The notes under the pieces: generated by a model
The model's database searches: none
The model's input: only the letters and a program-made list of their open reading frames with translations
Told to the model about the DNA's origin: nothing
In this document: one piece after another, positions 1 to 6,256 of the stretch
Layout of the letters: each line of letters starts with the position of its first letter
Numbering within the stretch: position 1 is the first letter of the stretch
From: Thermococcus sp.
Lineage (GTDB): Archaea > Methanobacteriota_B > Thermococci > Thermococcales > Thermococcaceae
Direction of reading: 5' to 3'
Length of the DNA stretch: 9,107 nucleotides
Assembly: GCA_021160985.1 (NCBI GenBank)
Contig: JAGHBN010000163.1
Span: 1-9,107 of the forward strand
Translations under genes and position numbers: made by a program

Positions 1-465
1 CTCGCCTTAATAGCCCTCGTTCAGCACTGGGGCACCTTCAAGCTGGGCGAGATAGTGGCCCTCCAGCAGGCCCAGGGATGGAGCATAACCGTCCCAGCAC
101 TCTTCCTTGCGATGATAGTCTTTGACATAGTCTTCCAGGCGATGCTCGGCCTTGAGCCGTTCGACATAGTCTCGGCTCCCGCGGAAATCTCCATGGGTCC
201 GATGGTCGAGTACGGCGGCAAGCACGCGGCACTGCTCTTCACCCAGCACGCGGTTCAGCTCTTCGCCGAGACGGCATTCTTTGCGGTGCTCTTCCTCGGA
301 GGGGCCAGCAACCTGCTCGAACTGCTGGTCAAGCAGATAGCGGTGCTCTTCATAGCGATATTCGTGGCCAGCATCTACCCGAGGTTCACCATAGACCAGG
401 CGGCCAAGTTCTTCTGGAAGTGGCCGACAATACTGGGAATAATAGCCGTGCTCCTGACGGTGTGA
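1..465 (+). CDS. mbxM: MbxM/MbsM: NuoH-like membrane subunit of the sulfane-reductase complex (5' end outside window)
   Basis: This is the C-terminal part (154 residues in view) of a NuoH/HyfC-family integral membrane protein. The frame is open from base 1, so the real start lies upstream; the GTG at 55 is internal. In complex-I-like enzymes this subunit anchors the hydrophilic electron-transfer arm to the ion-pumping membrane arm. Family features in view are PFDI..APAE followed by EYGGKHAALL, which is the conserved acidic cytoplasmic loop of NuoH, and the late IYPRFTIDQ segment. Hydrophobic helices flank these, and the chain ends in a final helix (ILGIIAVLLTV). The next gene starts about 10 bases after the TGA, with the stop embedded in its ribosome binding site. 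The position before the J subunit matches the mbx order; in mbh the M gene follows L. The family is secure. The mbx assignment rests on gene order and on the large subunit. Confidence 0.85.
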   Translation, partial: LALIALVQHWGTFKLGEIVALQQAQGWSITVPALFLAMIVFDIVFQAMLGLEPFDIVSAPAEISMGPMVEYGGKHAALLFTQHAVQLFAETAFFAVLFLGGASNLLELLVKQIAVLFIAIFVASIYPRFTIDQAAKFFWKWPTILGIIAVLLTV

Positions 466-471
466 GGTGAT
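464..471 (+). promoter_or_regulatory. Ribosome binding site GAGGTGAT for mbxJ, overlapping the mbxM stop
   Basis: GAGGTGAT begins inside the TGA stop (463-465) of the upstream gene. It sits about 5 bases before ATG 476, the usual archaeal spacing. This decides the start: GTG 467 and ATG 470 lie within the binding site itself. Confidence 0.65.
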
Positions 472-475
472 GTGG

Positions 476-1066
476 ATGAGCGAGAGAAAGAATGATGATT
501 TCATAAGCTACGAACTCCAGGAGTTCAAGCTCTTCGAGCCCCTGTTCAGGTGGGCCCGGAAGAAGAGCCTCTGGATAGTGGCCTTCTGTACCGGATGCGG
601 CGGTATCGAGATGCCACCGCTGGCAACTGCTCGCTACGACTTCGAGCGCTTCGGGATAATGCCCAACCCGGCCCCTAGGATGGGTGACCTGTTCCTCATA
701 ACCGGCTACGTCACCCCAAAGACCCTCAAGAGGATAATCATAACCTACGAGATGATGCAGGACCCCAAGTACGTGCTGATGCACGGCTCATGTCCCATAA
801 ACGGTGGGGTCTACTGGGACTCCTACAACGTGGTGAAGCAGCTCGACAAGTACATCCCGATTGACGTGGCCATAGCAGGCTGCATGCCGAGACCCGAGGC
901 GGTCATGGATGGAATTATGGAGATAATGAGGAAAATAGAGGACGGAACCGCAGACGGCTGGAAGAGGTATAAGGAGAACTATGAGTATTACAGGAAGAAT
1001 CAGGATGAACTGTTTGGAGAAGGATGGCGCGAGAAGGACGCCAGGAGGTGGCTGGCATGGATATGA
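476..1066 (+). CDS. mbxJ: MbxJ/MbsJ: NuoB-like small subunit with the proximal [4Fe-4S] cluster
   Basis: This 196-residue soluble protein belongs to the NuoB / [NiFe]-hydrogenase small-subunit family. Four cysteines in the family pattern are visible: C38 and C41 in FCTGCGGIE, C106 in GSCPINGG and C136 in GCMPRPE. They should bind one [4Fe-4S] cluster next to the large subunit. In the sulfane reductase this proximal cluster is thought to hand electrons to, or itself form, the site of polysulfide reduction (established for the P. furiosus enzyme, from memory). The first 30 residues are charged, followed by a hydrophobic stretch (LWIVAF) leading into the first cysteine pair. I chose ATG 476 because GAGGTGAT is correctly spaced from it. 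The end overlaps the start of the next gene by 10 bases, so translation is probably coupled. No signal peptide is visible; it should sit on the cytoplasmic face. Confidence 0.88.
   Translation: MSERKNDDFISYELQEFKLFEPLFRWARKKSLWIVAFCTGCGGIEMPPLATARYDFERFGIMPNPAPRMGDLFLITGYVTPKTLKRIIITYEMMQDPKYVLMHGSCPINGGVYWDSYNVVKQLDKYIPIDVAIAGCMPRPEAVMDGIMEIMRKIEDGTADGWKRYKENYEYYRKNQDELFGEGWREKDARRWLAWI
1044..1050 (+). promoter_or_regulatory. Ribosome binding site GGAGGTG for mbxK, inside mbxJ
   Basis: GGAGGTG lies within the last codons of mbxJ, 6 bases before ATG 1057. It favours 1057 over the in-frame ATG 1024, which has no such motif in front. ATG 1063, with an ATGA stop/start overlap, is a second possibility. 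Confidence 0.6.
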
Positions 1067-1641
1067 ACGAGAAGCCCAAGGTCGAGGAAAAAGTCCAGGA
1101 GGTTCCGGAAGTGGAGGCTCCAAAGCTCCCCGACACTAAGGAGGAGAAGCTCGTAGCAGAGATACTGAAAAAAGCGCCCTACGCGGAGGGAAGCGTGAGG
1201 AGAGAGAGGCGCGTCGAGTTCAAAGTCCCCGCCGACAGGATAAAGGAGTTCCTTGAACTCGCGAGTGAAAAGTTCGAGATGCTCATCCAGATAAGCGTCG
1301 TCGACTGGCTCAAGGAGGGCGAGTTTGAGCTCGTCTATCAGCTCTGGAGCGTCAGTGAGAGCGTCCATGCCTTTGTGAAGACAAGGATCCCGAGGGAGAA
1401 CGCAAAGATGCCGACGGTCATGGACATCTGGCCGGTAGCTGAAACCTACGAGAGGGAAGCCCACGAGTTTTTCGGCATAGTGTTCGAGGGCAACCCGAGA
1501 CTCGGCCCGTTCATCCTGGAGCCGAGGGAGTACGAGAAGCACCCGCTCAGGAAGGACTTCAACATGATAGGCTATGTCAAGACGATCTACGGCGAGGATT
1601 TCGACAGGTACGATGAGAGCAAGACGAATTACGTGATATGA
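1057..1641 (+). CDS. mbxK: MbxK/MbsK: NuoC-like (30-kDa) subunit
   Basis: This 194-residue protein is of the NuoC / complex-I 30-kDa family, a non-catalytic subunit that packs against the NuoD-like large subunit in the cytoplasmic arm. The family core runs from about residue 45 to 168. It includes the DIWPVAETYEREAHEFFGI segment (compare the family pattern W..A.W.EREA.DMFGI), the acidic EPREYEK stretch and the diagnostic HPLRKDF at about 162-168. The first ~40 residues are rich in Lys, Glu, Pro and Val (EKPKVEEKVQEVPEVEAP) and look disordered; they are outside the conserved domain. No cysteine-based cofactor site is visible, as expected. The start is set by GGAGGTG at 1044. The gene overlaps mbxJ and is followed after 10 bases by mbxL, consistent with stoichiometric co-translation. 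Confidence 0.87.
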   Translation: MDMNEKPKVEEKVQEVPEVEAPKLPDTKEEKLVAEILKKAPYAEGSVRRERRVEFKVPADRIKEFLELASEKFEMLIQISVVDWLKEGEFELVYQLWSVSESVHAFVKTRIPRENAKMPTVMDIWPVAETYEREAHEFFGIVFEGNPRLGPFILEPREYEKHPLRKDFNMIGYVKTIYGEDFDRYDESKTNYVI

Positions 1642-1647
1642 GGTGAT
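1640..1647 (+). promoter_or_regulatory. Ribosome binding site GAGGTGAT for mbxL, overlapping the mbxK stop
   Basis: The TGA stop of mbxK (1639-1641) runs into GAGGTGAT, which sits 4 bases before ATG 1652. In-frame GTG 1643 and ATG 1646 fall inside the site and are unlikely starts. Confidence 0.65.
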
Positions 1648-1651
1648 GATC

Positions 1652-2836
1652 ATGGCGAATTTGGAAGTCCCGAGGGAGCTTAGGGAGGAGGCAAAGGCCC
1701 ACGATATGTACCTTCACCCCATAGACAAGGACACCTACGAGCTGTTCTTCGGCCCGCAGCACATGGCAACCGAGAACTTCAGCATAATCCTCAAGATGGA
1801 CGGCAACAGGGTGGAGAAGGCCATAGTCAACCCAGGGTTCCTCCACCGCGGTTTCGAGAAGTTAGCAGAGCAGAGGCCCTACTTCACGAACATCGCCTTG
1901 CTCCTCCGTATATGTGTTCCTGAGAGTGACGTGCCCGAGAACATATACTCGATGGCCGTTGACGAGATAGTCGGCTGGGAAGTCCCAGAGAGGGCGATAT
2001 GGATAAGGAACGTCGTCCTGGAGATGGCGAGGCTCAGCGCATGGATGTTCTGGATTATGGGCTTTGGAAACGAGATAGGTCTTTACACAGCGGGCCAGTG
2101 GGCTGCAGCTTATCGTGAGAGGTTCATGCGCCTCTTCGAAGAGCTCACCGGTGGTAGGGTTTACCACATCTACACCGTGCCCGGAGGAGTCAGGAGGGAC
2201 ATACCGGGCGACCGCTGGCTGAGACAGCTCCGCGACACCGTCGAGTACCTCAAGGGCAAGATGAGGGACTTCGACGATATACTCTTCGACAACTACATAA
2301 TGTTCGAGAGGACTGAAGGAGTAGGCGTCATGGACAAGAAGTTCGCCCTCAAGCACGCCGTCACAGGCCCGAACCTCAGGGCGGTTGGCGTTCCCTACGA
2401 CGTCAGGAAGGACGACCCGTATTACCTCTACCCGGAGCTCGACTTCGAGGTGCCCGTTCTCAAGGAGGGCGACAGCCTGGCGAGGGTTCTAGTTAGAAGG
2501 TACGAGATGGAGCAGGACCTCTACATCCTCGAACAGCTCCTCGACATGGGGCCGCCGAGCGGGCCCTACATGGTCAAGGACCCCAAGCTCAAGAACCTGC
2601 CGAGGTTCAAGGTTCCGGCAGGAGACGCCTACGCCCACGTCGAGAGCACCAAGGGCGACTTTGGAGCCTACGTCGTCAGCGACGGAACCCACAAGCCATA
2701 CAGGGTACACATCAGGGGTCCGAGCCAGAGCCACGGTGTCACGGTGCTCGAGGAACTGCTCAAGGGAGCCCGCCTTGCGGACGTTCCGGTCATCCTGAAG
2801 ACCCTTGACAACTGCCCGCCGGACATAGACAGGTGA
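1652..2836 (+). CDS. mbxL: MbxL/MbsL: NuoD-like large subunit with altered [NiFe] site
   Basis: This 394-residue protein belongs to the NuoD / [NiFe]-hydrogenase large-subunit family. Landmarks in order are FFGPQH (32-37), NPGFLHRGFEK (60-70), the first metal-site region RICVPESD (86-93), the HIYTVPGGVRRDIPGD segment, a GPNLRAVGVPYDVRKDDPY block, GDFGAYVVSDG, ADVPVILKTLDNC, and the C-terminus DNCPPDIDR (386-394). True hydrogenases have CxxC in both terminal motifs to hold Ni and Fe. Here they read C88-V-P-E91 and C388-P-P-D391, so one cysteine of each pair is gone and a [NiFe] centre is not expected. This is the distinguishing trait of MbxL, and it supports a sulfane (polysulfide) reductase over a hydrogen-evolving complex. 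The chain ends at the second motif, with no long C-terminal extension for maturation-protease cleavage. It should act with MbxJ in the cytoplasmic arm. Confidence 0.88.
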   Translation: MANLEVPRELREEAKAHDMYLHPIDKDTYELFFGPQHMATENFSIILKMDGNRVEKAIVNPGFLHRGFEKLAEQRPYFTNIALLLRICVPESDVPENIYSMAVDEIVGWEVPERAIWIRNVVLEMARLSAWMFWIMGFGNEIGLYTAGQWAAAYRERFMRLFEELTGGRVYHIYTVPGGVRRDIPGDRWLRQLRDTVEYLKGKMRDFDDILFDNYIMFERTEGVGVMDKKFALKHAVTGPNLRAVGVPYDVRKDDPYYLYPELDFEVPVLKEGDSLARVLVRRYEMEQDLYILEQLLDMGPPSGPYMVKDPKLKNLPRFKVPAGDAYAHVESTKGDFGAYVVSDGTHKPYRVHIRGPSQSHGVTVLEELLKGARLADVPVILKTLDNCPPDIDR

Positions 2837-2837
2837 T
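2831..2837 (+). promoter_or_regulatory. Ribosome binding site AGGTGAT for mbxN, overlapping the mbxL stop
   Basis: AGGTGAT contains the TGA stop of mbxL (2834-2836) and lies 4 bases before ATG 2842. It argues against GTG 2833 and ATG 2836 as starts. Confidence 0.6.
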
Positions 2838-2841
2838 GAAG

Positions 2842-3552
2842 ATGGAGAGCGTTGAGAAGCCAAAGGTTAGGATCGTCGGCGAGGAGAAGGTCAAGCTGAA
2901 GAAGTCATTCGTCAAGCCCTGGATGGGCATCAAGTACCTCTTCAAGAAGCCCGTGACAATAAAGATACCCTTCGAGAAGATAGAGCCCGCTCCGAAGTAC
3001 AGGGGATTCCACACCCTCGACTGGAAGAAGTGCATTGGCTGTAACTTCTGCGGCCAGATATGCCCGGCAAGGGCAATAGAGATGACCTGGCTCGAAGTGG
3101 ACGGCAAGATGGAGAAGAGGCCCCACCCGAAGGTGGACTACGGCAGATGTACCTTCTGCCAGTTCTGTGTCGACGTCTGCCCCACCGGAGCACTCGGGTT
3201 CACAGAGAACTTCTACCTGACTACAGGAGGCCTGGAGGAAGACCTTGAGCTGTTCAACTGGGTGCCTATTCACCCGGACAAGGTCAGAGAGATGAATGAG
3301 AAGTTCGGCGACTACCGCTTCCCGGTCGTCAAGATCGAGAAGAAGGCCGACGGAACCTACGTCTACCACCTCCGCGACGGGGACAAGATAGAGTTCAAGA
3401 TACTCGGCTACGGTCTGCGGCCGCCCAAGAAGCCAGCTTCGGCCAAGCCCGCCACAGCTCAAGAGAAGAAAGAGGTGTCCAAGCCGGCCGAAAAGAAGGA
3501 AGAGCCCAGGGCAGAGCCCGAGAAGGCCGCGGAAAAGCCCTCCGGTGAGTGA
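2842..3552 (+). CDS. mbxN: MbxN/MbsN: NuoI-like subunit with two [4Fe-4S] clusters and a charged C-terminal tail
   Basis: This 236-residue polyferredoxin-type protein has two complete CxxCxxCxxxC motifs: C64/C67/C70/C74 followed by P, and C103/C106/C109/C113 followed by P. This is the NuoI/HycF pattern of two [4Fe-4S] clusters. In the Mbh/Mbx complexes it accepts electrons from reduced ferredoxin and relays them to the MbxJ cluster. An N-terminal basic segment (KKSFVKPWMGIKYLFKKP, about 20-37) resembles the amphipathic region that sits on the membrane in this family. Residues 115-190 form an extra domain of unclear role. From about 193 to the end there is a Lys/Pro/Ala/Glu-rich tail with KPA repeats and no predicted fold. 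At 236 residues it is longer than a minimal NuoI-like protein. It is the last gene of the operon, followed by a T-rich terminator. Confidence 0.87.
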   Translation: MESVEKPKVRIVGEEKVKLKKSFVKPWMGIKYLFKKPVTIKIPFEKIEPAPKYRGFHTLDWKKCIGCNFCGQICPARAIEMTWLEVDGKMEKRPHPKVDYGRCTFCQFCVDVCPTGALGFTENFYLTTGGLEEDLELFNWVPIHPDKVREMNEKFGDYRFPVVKIEKKADGTYVYHLRDGDKIEFKILGYGLRPPKKPASAKPATAQEKKEVSKPAEKKEEPRAEPEKAAEKPSGE

Positions 3553-3558
3553 TGTTCT

Positions 3559-3574
3559 ATTCTTTTTCACTTTT
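3559..3574 (+). terminator. T-run terminator after the mbx operon
   Basis: Two T-runs (TTTTT at 3563-3567 and TTTT at 3571-3574) within a pyrimidine-rich stretch follow the mbxN stop by about 10 bases. Archaeal termination needs mainly U-runs, so this is a reasonable end of the operon transcript. Confidence 0.55.
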
Positions 3575-3587
3575 CCCTCGTGCAATC

Positions 3588-3605
3588 GCAATCTTTTAAA
3601 GTATT
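3588..3605 (+). promoter_or_regulatory. Putative promoter (BRE/TATA) of the first DUF996 gene
   Basis: GCAATCTTTTAAAGTATT contains a TATA-like TTTTAAA at 3594-3600. A start site about 25 bases downstream (around 3620-3625) would leave a leader of 11-16 bases before GTG 3636, typical for Thermococcales. This was judged by eye; no scoring was done. Confidence 0.45.
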
Positions 3606-3609
3606 AAGT

Positions 3610-3630
3610 CCACCCCACTTTCTGGGGTGG
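3610..3630 (+). repeat. Perfect 7-bp inverted repeat at the DUF996 gene start region
   Basis: CCACCCC (3610-3616) pairs exactly with GGGGTGG (3624-3630) across a 7-base loop. The right arm also serves as the likely ribosome binding site for GTG 3636, and the whole element spans the predicted transcription start. It could be an operator, or a hairpin that hides the binding site if transcription starts upstream of it; chance is also possible. Confidence 0.5.
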
Positions 3631-3635
3631 TGCAC

Positions 3636-4241
3636 GTGGGAGTGGACGTTAGGAGTGAGAGAACCCTGGGACTTATAGGCTCGGTTCTCACCCTTGTCGG
3701 AGGTTTCGTGGGTGTCATACCCCACGTGGGAGTTTTCATGGGAACATTGTCCCTGGTGGGCTGGGTTCTGGTTTTGGTTGCTCTGAACGGGATAGGCAAC
3801 AAATTGGGCGATGACAGGCCCTTCAGGTACTACCTGTACTCTTTCCTGGTGGCGTTTGTGGGCGTGATAGTAGCTGTGATATTCATTGTGGTGGGTGCGG
3901 TTTCCATATCCAATGCAAACATGGTGGGCATGAGCCCGTTTGAGCATCCTTGGAGTACTTTTGGGGTCGGAGTGCTGATATTCGGGTTTATCCTGTTCAT
4001 TGCGGTTCTTATACTGGGGGTATACTTTGAGAAGCAGGCATGGGAAGCTATGTACGAACTGACGGGGGTCAAGGAGTTTCATGAAACTGCAAAGTGGCTC
4101 TGGTGGGGTGCTCTGACCGCAATAATACTCGTGGGCCTGCTGCTGTTGCTAATTGCCTCAATATACCAGATCATAGCCTTTGCGAACCTTCCGGAGGAGC
4201 TTGAGGAAAGGGGAGGGGAGAAATTCAACCCCATTGTCTGA
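3636..4241 (+). CDS. DUF996-type integral membrane protein (first of tandem pair)
   Basis: This protein of about 201 residues has no known function. I recognise it by pattern as the archaeal DUF996 family. About five membrane helices are visible: roughly 11-28, 31-50, 67-92, 107-130 and 160-185. Between them lie conserved polar stretches: GDDRPF after helix 2, YFEKQAWEAMYELTGVKEF after helix 4, and KWLWWGALTAI leading into helix 5. The N-terminus (VDVRSERTLG) is short and the C-terminus is acidic. GTG 3636 is preferred: GGGGTGG lies 5 bases upstream and the resulting N-terminus aligns with the downstream paralogue. GTG 3627 or 3630 would fall inside the binding site. Codon use looks a little less G+C-biased than in the mbx genes. 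It has its own promoter and follows a terminator, so a link to the mbx complex is not implied by co-transcription. Confidence 0.8.
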   Translation: MGVDVRSERTLGLIGSVLTLVGGFVGVIPHVGVFMGTLSLVGWVLVLVALNGIGNKLGDDRPFRYYLYSFLVAFVGVIVAVIFIVVGAVSISNANMVGMSPFEHPWSTFGVGVLIFGFILFIAVLILGVYFEKQAWEAMYELTGVKEFHETAKWLWWGALTAIILVGLLLLLIASIYQIIAFANLPEELEERGGEKFNPIV

Positions 4242-4242
4242 C

Positions 4243-4256
4243 TTTTCTCACATTTT
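4243..4256 (+). terminator. Weak T-rich terminator after the first DUF996 gene
   Basis: TTTT at 4243-4246 and TTTT at 4253-4256 follow directly after the TGA. The runs are short, so some read-through into the second DUF996 gene is likely. Confidence 0.35.
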
Positions 4257-4258
4257 AG

Positions 4259-4272
4259 GTAAGGTTTTTAAG
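4259..4272 (+). promoter_or_regulatory. Putative promoter of the second DUF996 gene
   Basis: GTAAGGTTTTTAAG contains a good Thermococcales TATA box, TTTTTAAG, at 4265-4272. Transcription would start near 4293-4297, leaving a very short leader before ATG 4303. Confidence 0.55.
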
Positions 4273-4302
4273 CTGTGAGTTGATTTCTCTACGGTGGTTT
4301 TG

Positions 4303-4878
4303 ATGGCGGCGGTTAACGTTAGCAGCGAAAAGAACATGGGCATGTGGGGTGCAATCCTCGGCCTCGTTGGGGGTTTTATACCGTACGTTGGTAGCGTGCT
4401 GTCGCTGGTCGGCTTCATTTTGATGCTGCTGGCGCTCAAGGGCATAAGCGATGCCGTTAACGACGAAAGGCCCTTCAAAAACTACCTCTACGGCGTAATC
4501 TTTGCCGTAGGTGGCCTGATAATCTTTGTTGCCTTACTAGTTGGAACGTTTGCCCTCGTTCCAGACGAGTGGCATCCCAGCGAGTCGGCAGGGATGGGTC
4601 TGGTAATCCTGTTTTTTGTACTGTTCGTGGCCCTGATAATAGGCGCTGCGTACTTTGAGAAGAGGGCATGGCTTGCGATGTACGAAATAACAGGCACCAA
4701 GGAGTTCAGGGACGCCGCCACGTGGACGTGGTGGGGTGCACTGACTGCCATAGTCTTTATTGGATTACTGCTACTCCTAGTCGCGCGCGTCTTCGTCATA
4801 ATAGCCTTCAACAACATGCCGGGGGAGATTGGGGAAGAGACGGGGCAAACCCCAACCGAGGAATTTGCAGTCTGGTGA
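4303..4878 (+). CDS. DUF996-type integral membrane protein (second of tandem pair)
   Basis: This protein of 191 residues has unknown function and is a paralogue of the preceding gene. It has the same architecture: a short N-terminus VNVSSEKNMG, two helices with GGF...YVG, the polar NDERPFKNYL, a third helix, a variable loop (PDEWHPSESAG), a fourth helix, YFEKRAWLAMYEITGTKEF, and WTWWGALTAI leading into the last helix. By eye, about two thirds of the last 60 residues are identical in the two proteins, and the middle loop and third helix are the most different. ATG 4303 is chosen because GGTGG (4293-4297) is 5 bases upstream and the N-terminus matches the paralogue; GTG 4294 falls inside the binding site. 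Tandem duplication with a separate promoter for each copy suggests that they are regulated or used differently. Confidence 0.82.
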   Translation: MAAVNVSSEKNMGMWGAILGLVGGFIPYVGSVLSLVGFILMLLALKGISDAVNDERPFKNYLYGVIFAVGGLIIFVALLVGTFALVPDEWHPSESAGMGLVILFFVLFVALIIGAAYFEKRAWLAMYEITGTKEFRDAATWTWWGALTAIVFIGLLLLLVARVFVIIAFNNMPGEIGEETGQTPTEEFAVW

Positions 4879-4882
4879 CCCC

Positions 4883-4892
4883 TTCTTTTTTT
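4883..4892 (+). terminator. T7 terminator after the second DUF996 gene
   Basis: TTCTTTTTTT, with a run of seven T at 4886-4892, follows the TGA by a few bases. It is the clearest terminator in the window and separates this gene from the convergent permease gene. Confidence 0.6.
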
Positions 4893-4910
4893 GTTGATTG
4901 GATTGCGTGG

Positions 4911-4924
4911 TATAAAAGAAAAGC
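4911..4924 (-). terminator. T-rich terminator after the permease gene (minus strand)
   Basis: Read on the minus strand, GCTTTTCTTTTATA follows directly after the permease TGA (4925-4927) and carries two T4 runs. Confidence 0.5.
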
Positions 4925-6226
4925 TCAGAGGAGCCTGTCGAGGATTATTGCCGTGAGTGCCCCGACGGCCATCCCTGACTCAAGGATGCTGGCCACAAGC
5001 TTGGGGAATTGCTCCAAAAACTCCGCCGGGAGCTGGGGTGCGCCGAGACCCGCTATGAGGGCTGCGGCGAGTATCAGCGTGTTCCTGTCGTTGAACTCAA
5101 CCTTCTCCTTTATCAGCCTCAGGCCAGTGACGCTTATCATACCGTACAGGGCAAGGGTAAGTCCTCCCAAGACAGGTGCAGGCATCGAGGCGAGCACTCC
5201 CGCGAACTTCGGGAGCAGGGAGAGGAATATCAAGATGAGTGCCCCCACCTGGACGACGTGCCTGCTGGCCACCTTGGTGAGTGCCACGACGCCTATGTTC
5301 TCGGAGTAGCTCGTCGTTCCGCATGCACCAAGGAGACCGGCTATCGAGCAGGCCAGCCCTTCACTGCCGATGCCCCTCGCTATCCTCTCCCCACTTATTT
5401 CCGATCCGGTCACGGCAGCTATCGCGTGGTAGTCCCCGACGCTCTCGATTATGCTCACCATGAATGCGAACAGGAGGAGGACTATCGCCGTTGTGTCAAA
5501 GACAGGCTGGCCCCACGGGAGCGGTTTGGGAACGCTCACCGCCGGCAGGCTCTCAACAAGCCCGAAGTCCACGAGGCCAAGGGGAACGCTCACGAGGTAG
5601 CCCACAGTGGCACCTACAACAACTGGCATGGCCTTCAGGCTTCCCCTGCCCTTCAGTGCGACGAAGACGGTCGTGAGGAAAGTTATGAGCGCCACCAGGG
5701 TTGCGCGGGCAACCGTCTCCCCCGCAGGGTCTGCGTAGAAGTTGAAGAAGTTCTTGAGGGCAACGTCCGCGAGGCTGAAGCCGATGAGGGTTATAGTAAC
5801 CCCCGTGACCAGCGGGGTGAAGAGCCTCCTGACCTTCCCGATAATCCCCAGCCAGCCTATCGCCGCTTCAATGAGTCCTCCAATGATGAGCGCCCCCTGT
5901 ACCGCTGTCATTCCAAGGCTCGAGCCGATTGCTATCAGCCCCGGAATGAAAGCAAAGCTTGAGCCCTGCACTATGGGGTAGCGGGAGCCTATCGTCGTCT
6001 GGAGCAGTGTGGCAATGCCCATCGCGAGAAGGACTGCCTGTATCATTAGGGCAATCTCAGAACCGCTGAGACCTACTGTGCTCCCAACGACAAGGGGAAC
6101 AGTGATGGTGGCACCGAACATCGCGAGAACGTGCTGAAGGCCAAAAACCAAAGCCTTTGAAGGTTCGACTTTATCCTCAATCCCGACCTTGAGGACAAGT
6201 TCTTTCATCGTCTCGAAGGTTTCCAT
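4925..6226 (-). CDS. NCS2-family nucleobase permease (uracil/xanthine type)
   Basis: This 433-residue polytopic membrane protein belongs to the nucleobase:cation symporter-2 family (UraA/PbuX/XanQ/SLC23), which imports purine or pyrimidine bases with H+ or Na+. Family marks in order are GLQHVLAMFGATITVP (about 29-44), the substrate-site region VQGSSFAFIPG (86-96), ESVGDYHAIAAVTG with the key acidic residue E261, and SYSENIGVVALTKVASR with the second key acidic residue E309. The length is normal. E261 sits in an ESxGDY context, as in xanthine and SLC23-like members; the classic UraA context is EHxGH, so the base transported is uncertain. ATG 6224-6226 is the chosen start; M7 is an alternative. 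A TATA box lies about 35 bases upstream, and the gene is transcribed alone between two terminators. Its job is probably salvage of nucleobases. Confidence 0.9.
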   Translation of the reverse strand: METFETMKELVLKVGIEDKVEPSKALVFGLQHVLAMFGATITVPLVVGSTVGLSGSEIALMIQAVLLAMGIATLLQTTIGSRYPIVQGSSFAFIPGLIAIGSSLGMTAVQGALIIGGLIEAAIGWLGIIGKVRRLFTPLVTGVTITLIGFSLADVALKNFFNFYADPAGETVARATLVALITFLTTVFVALKGRGSLKAMPVVVGATVGYLVSVPLGLVDFGLVESLPAVSVPKPLPWGQPVFDTTAIVLLLFAFMVSIIESVGDYHAIAAVTGSEISGERIARGIGSEGLACSIAGLLGACGTTSYSENIGVVALTKVASRHVVQVGALILIFLSLLPKFAGVLASMPAPVLGGLTLALYGMISVTGLRLIKEKVEFNDRNTLILAAALIAGLGAPQLPAEFLEQFPKLVASILESGMAVGALTAIILDRLL

Positions 6227-6256
6227 TAAAGCCCGCTCCAGCTGTGTGGAAGTTTG

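Noticed and set aside
1024..1056. N-terminal extension of mbxK from ATG 1024
   Set aside because: No ribosome binding site is found in front of it, and it would overlap mbxJ by more than 40 bases. GGAGGTG at 1044-1050 is well placed for ATG 1057.
1643..1650. C-box-like TGATGA (also at 2834-2839), suggestive of a C/D box sRNA
   Set aside because: It is produced by the ribosome binding site running into an ATG at gene junctions. No matching D box (CTGA) with C'/D' spacing and no intergenic space is present.
1..3552. Assignment of the operon to the Mbh hydrogenase or a formate/CO-linked hydrogenase
   Set aside because: The large subunit lacks two of the four [NiFe] cysteines, and the gene order is M-J-K-L-N. 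Both point to mbx/mbs.
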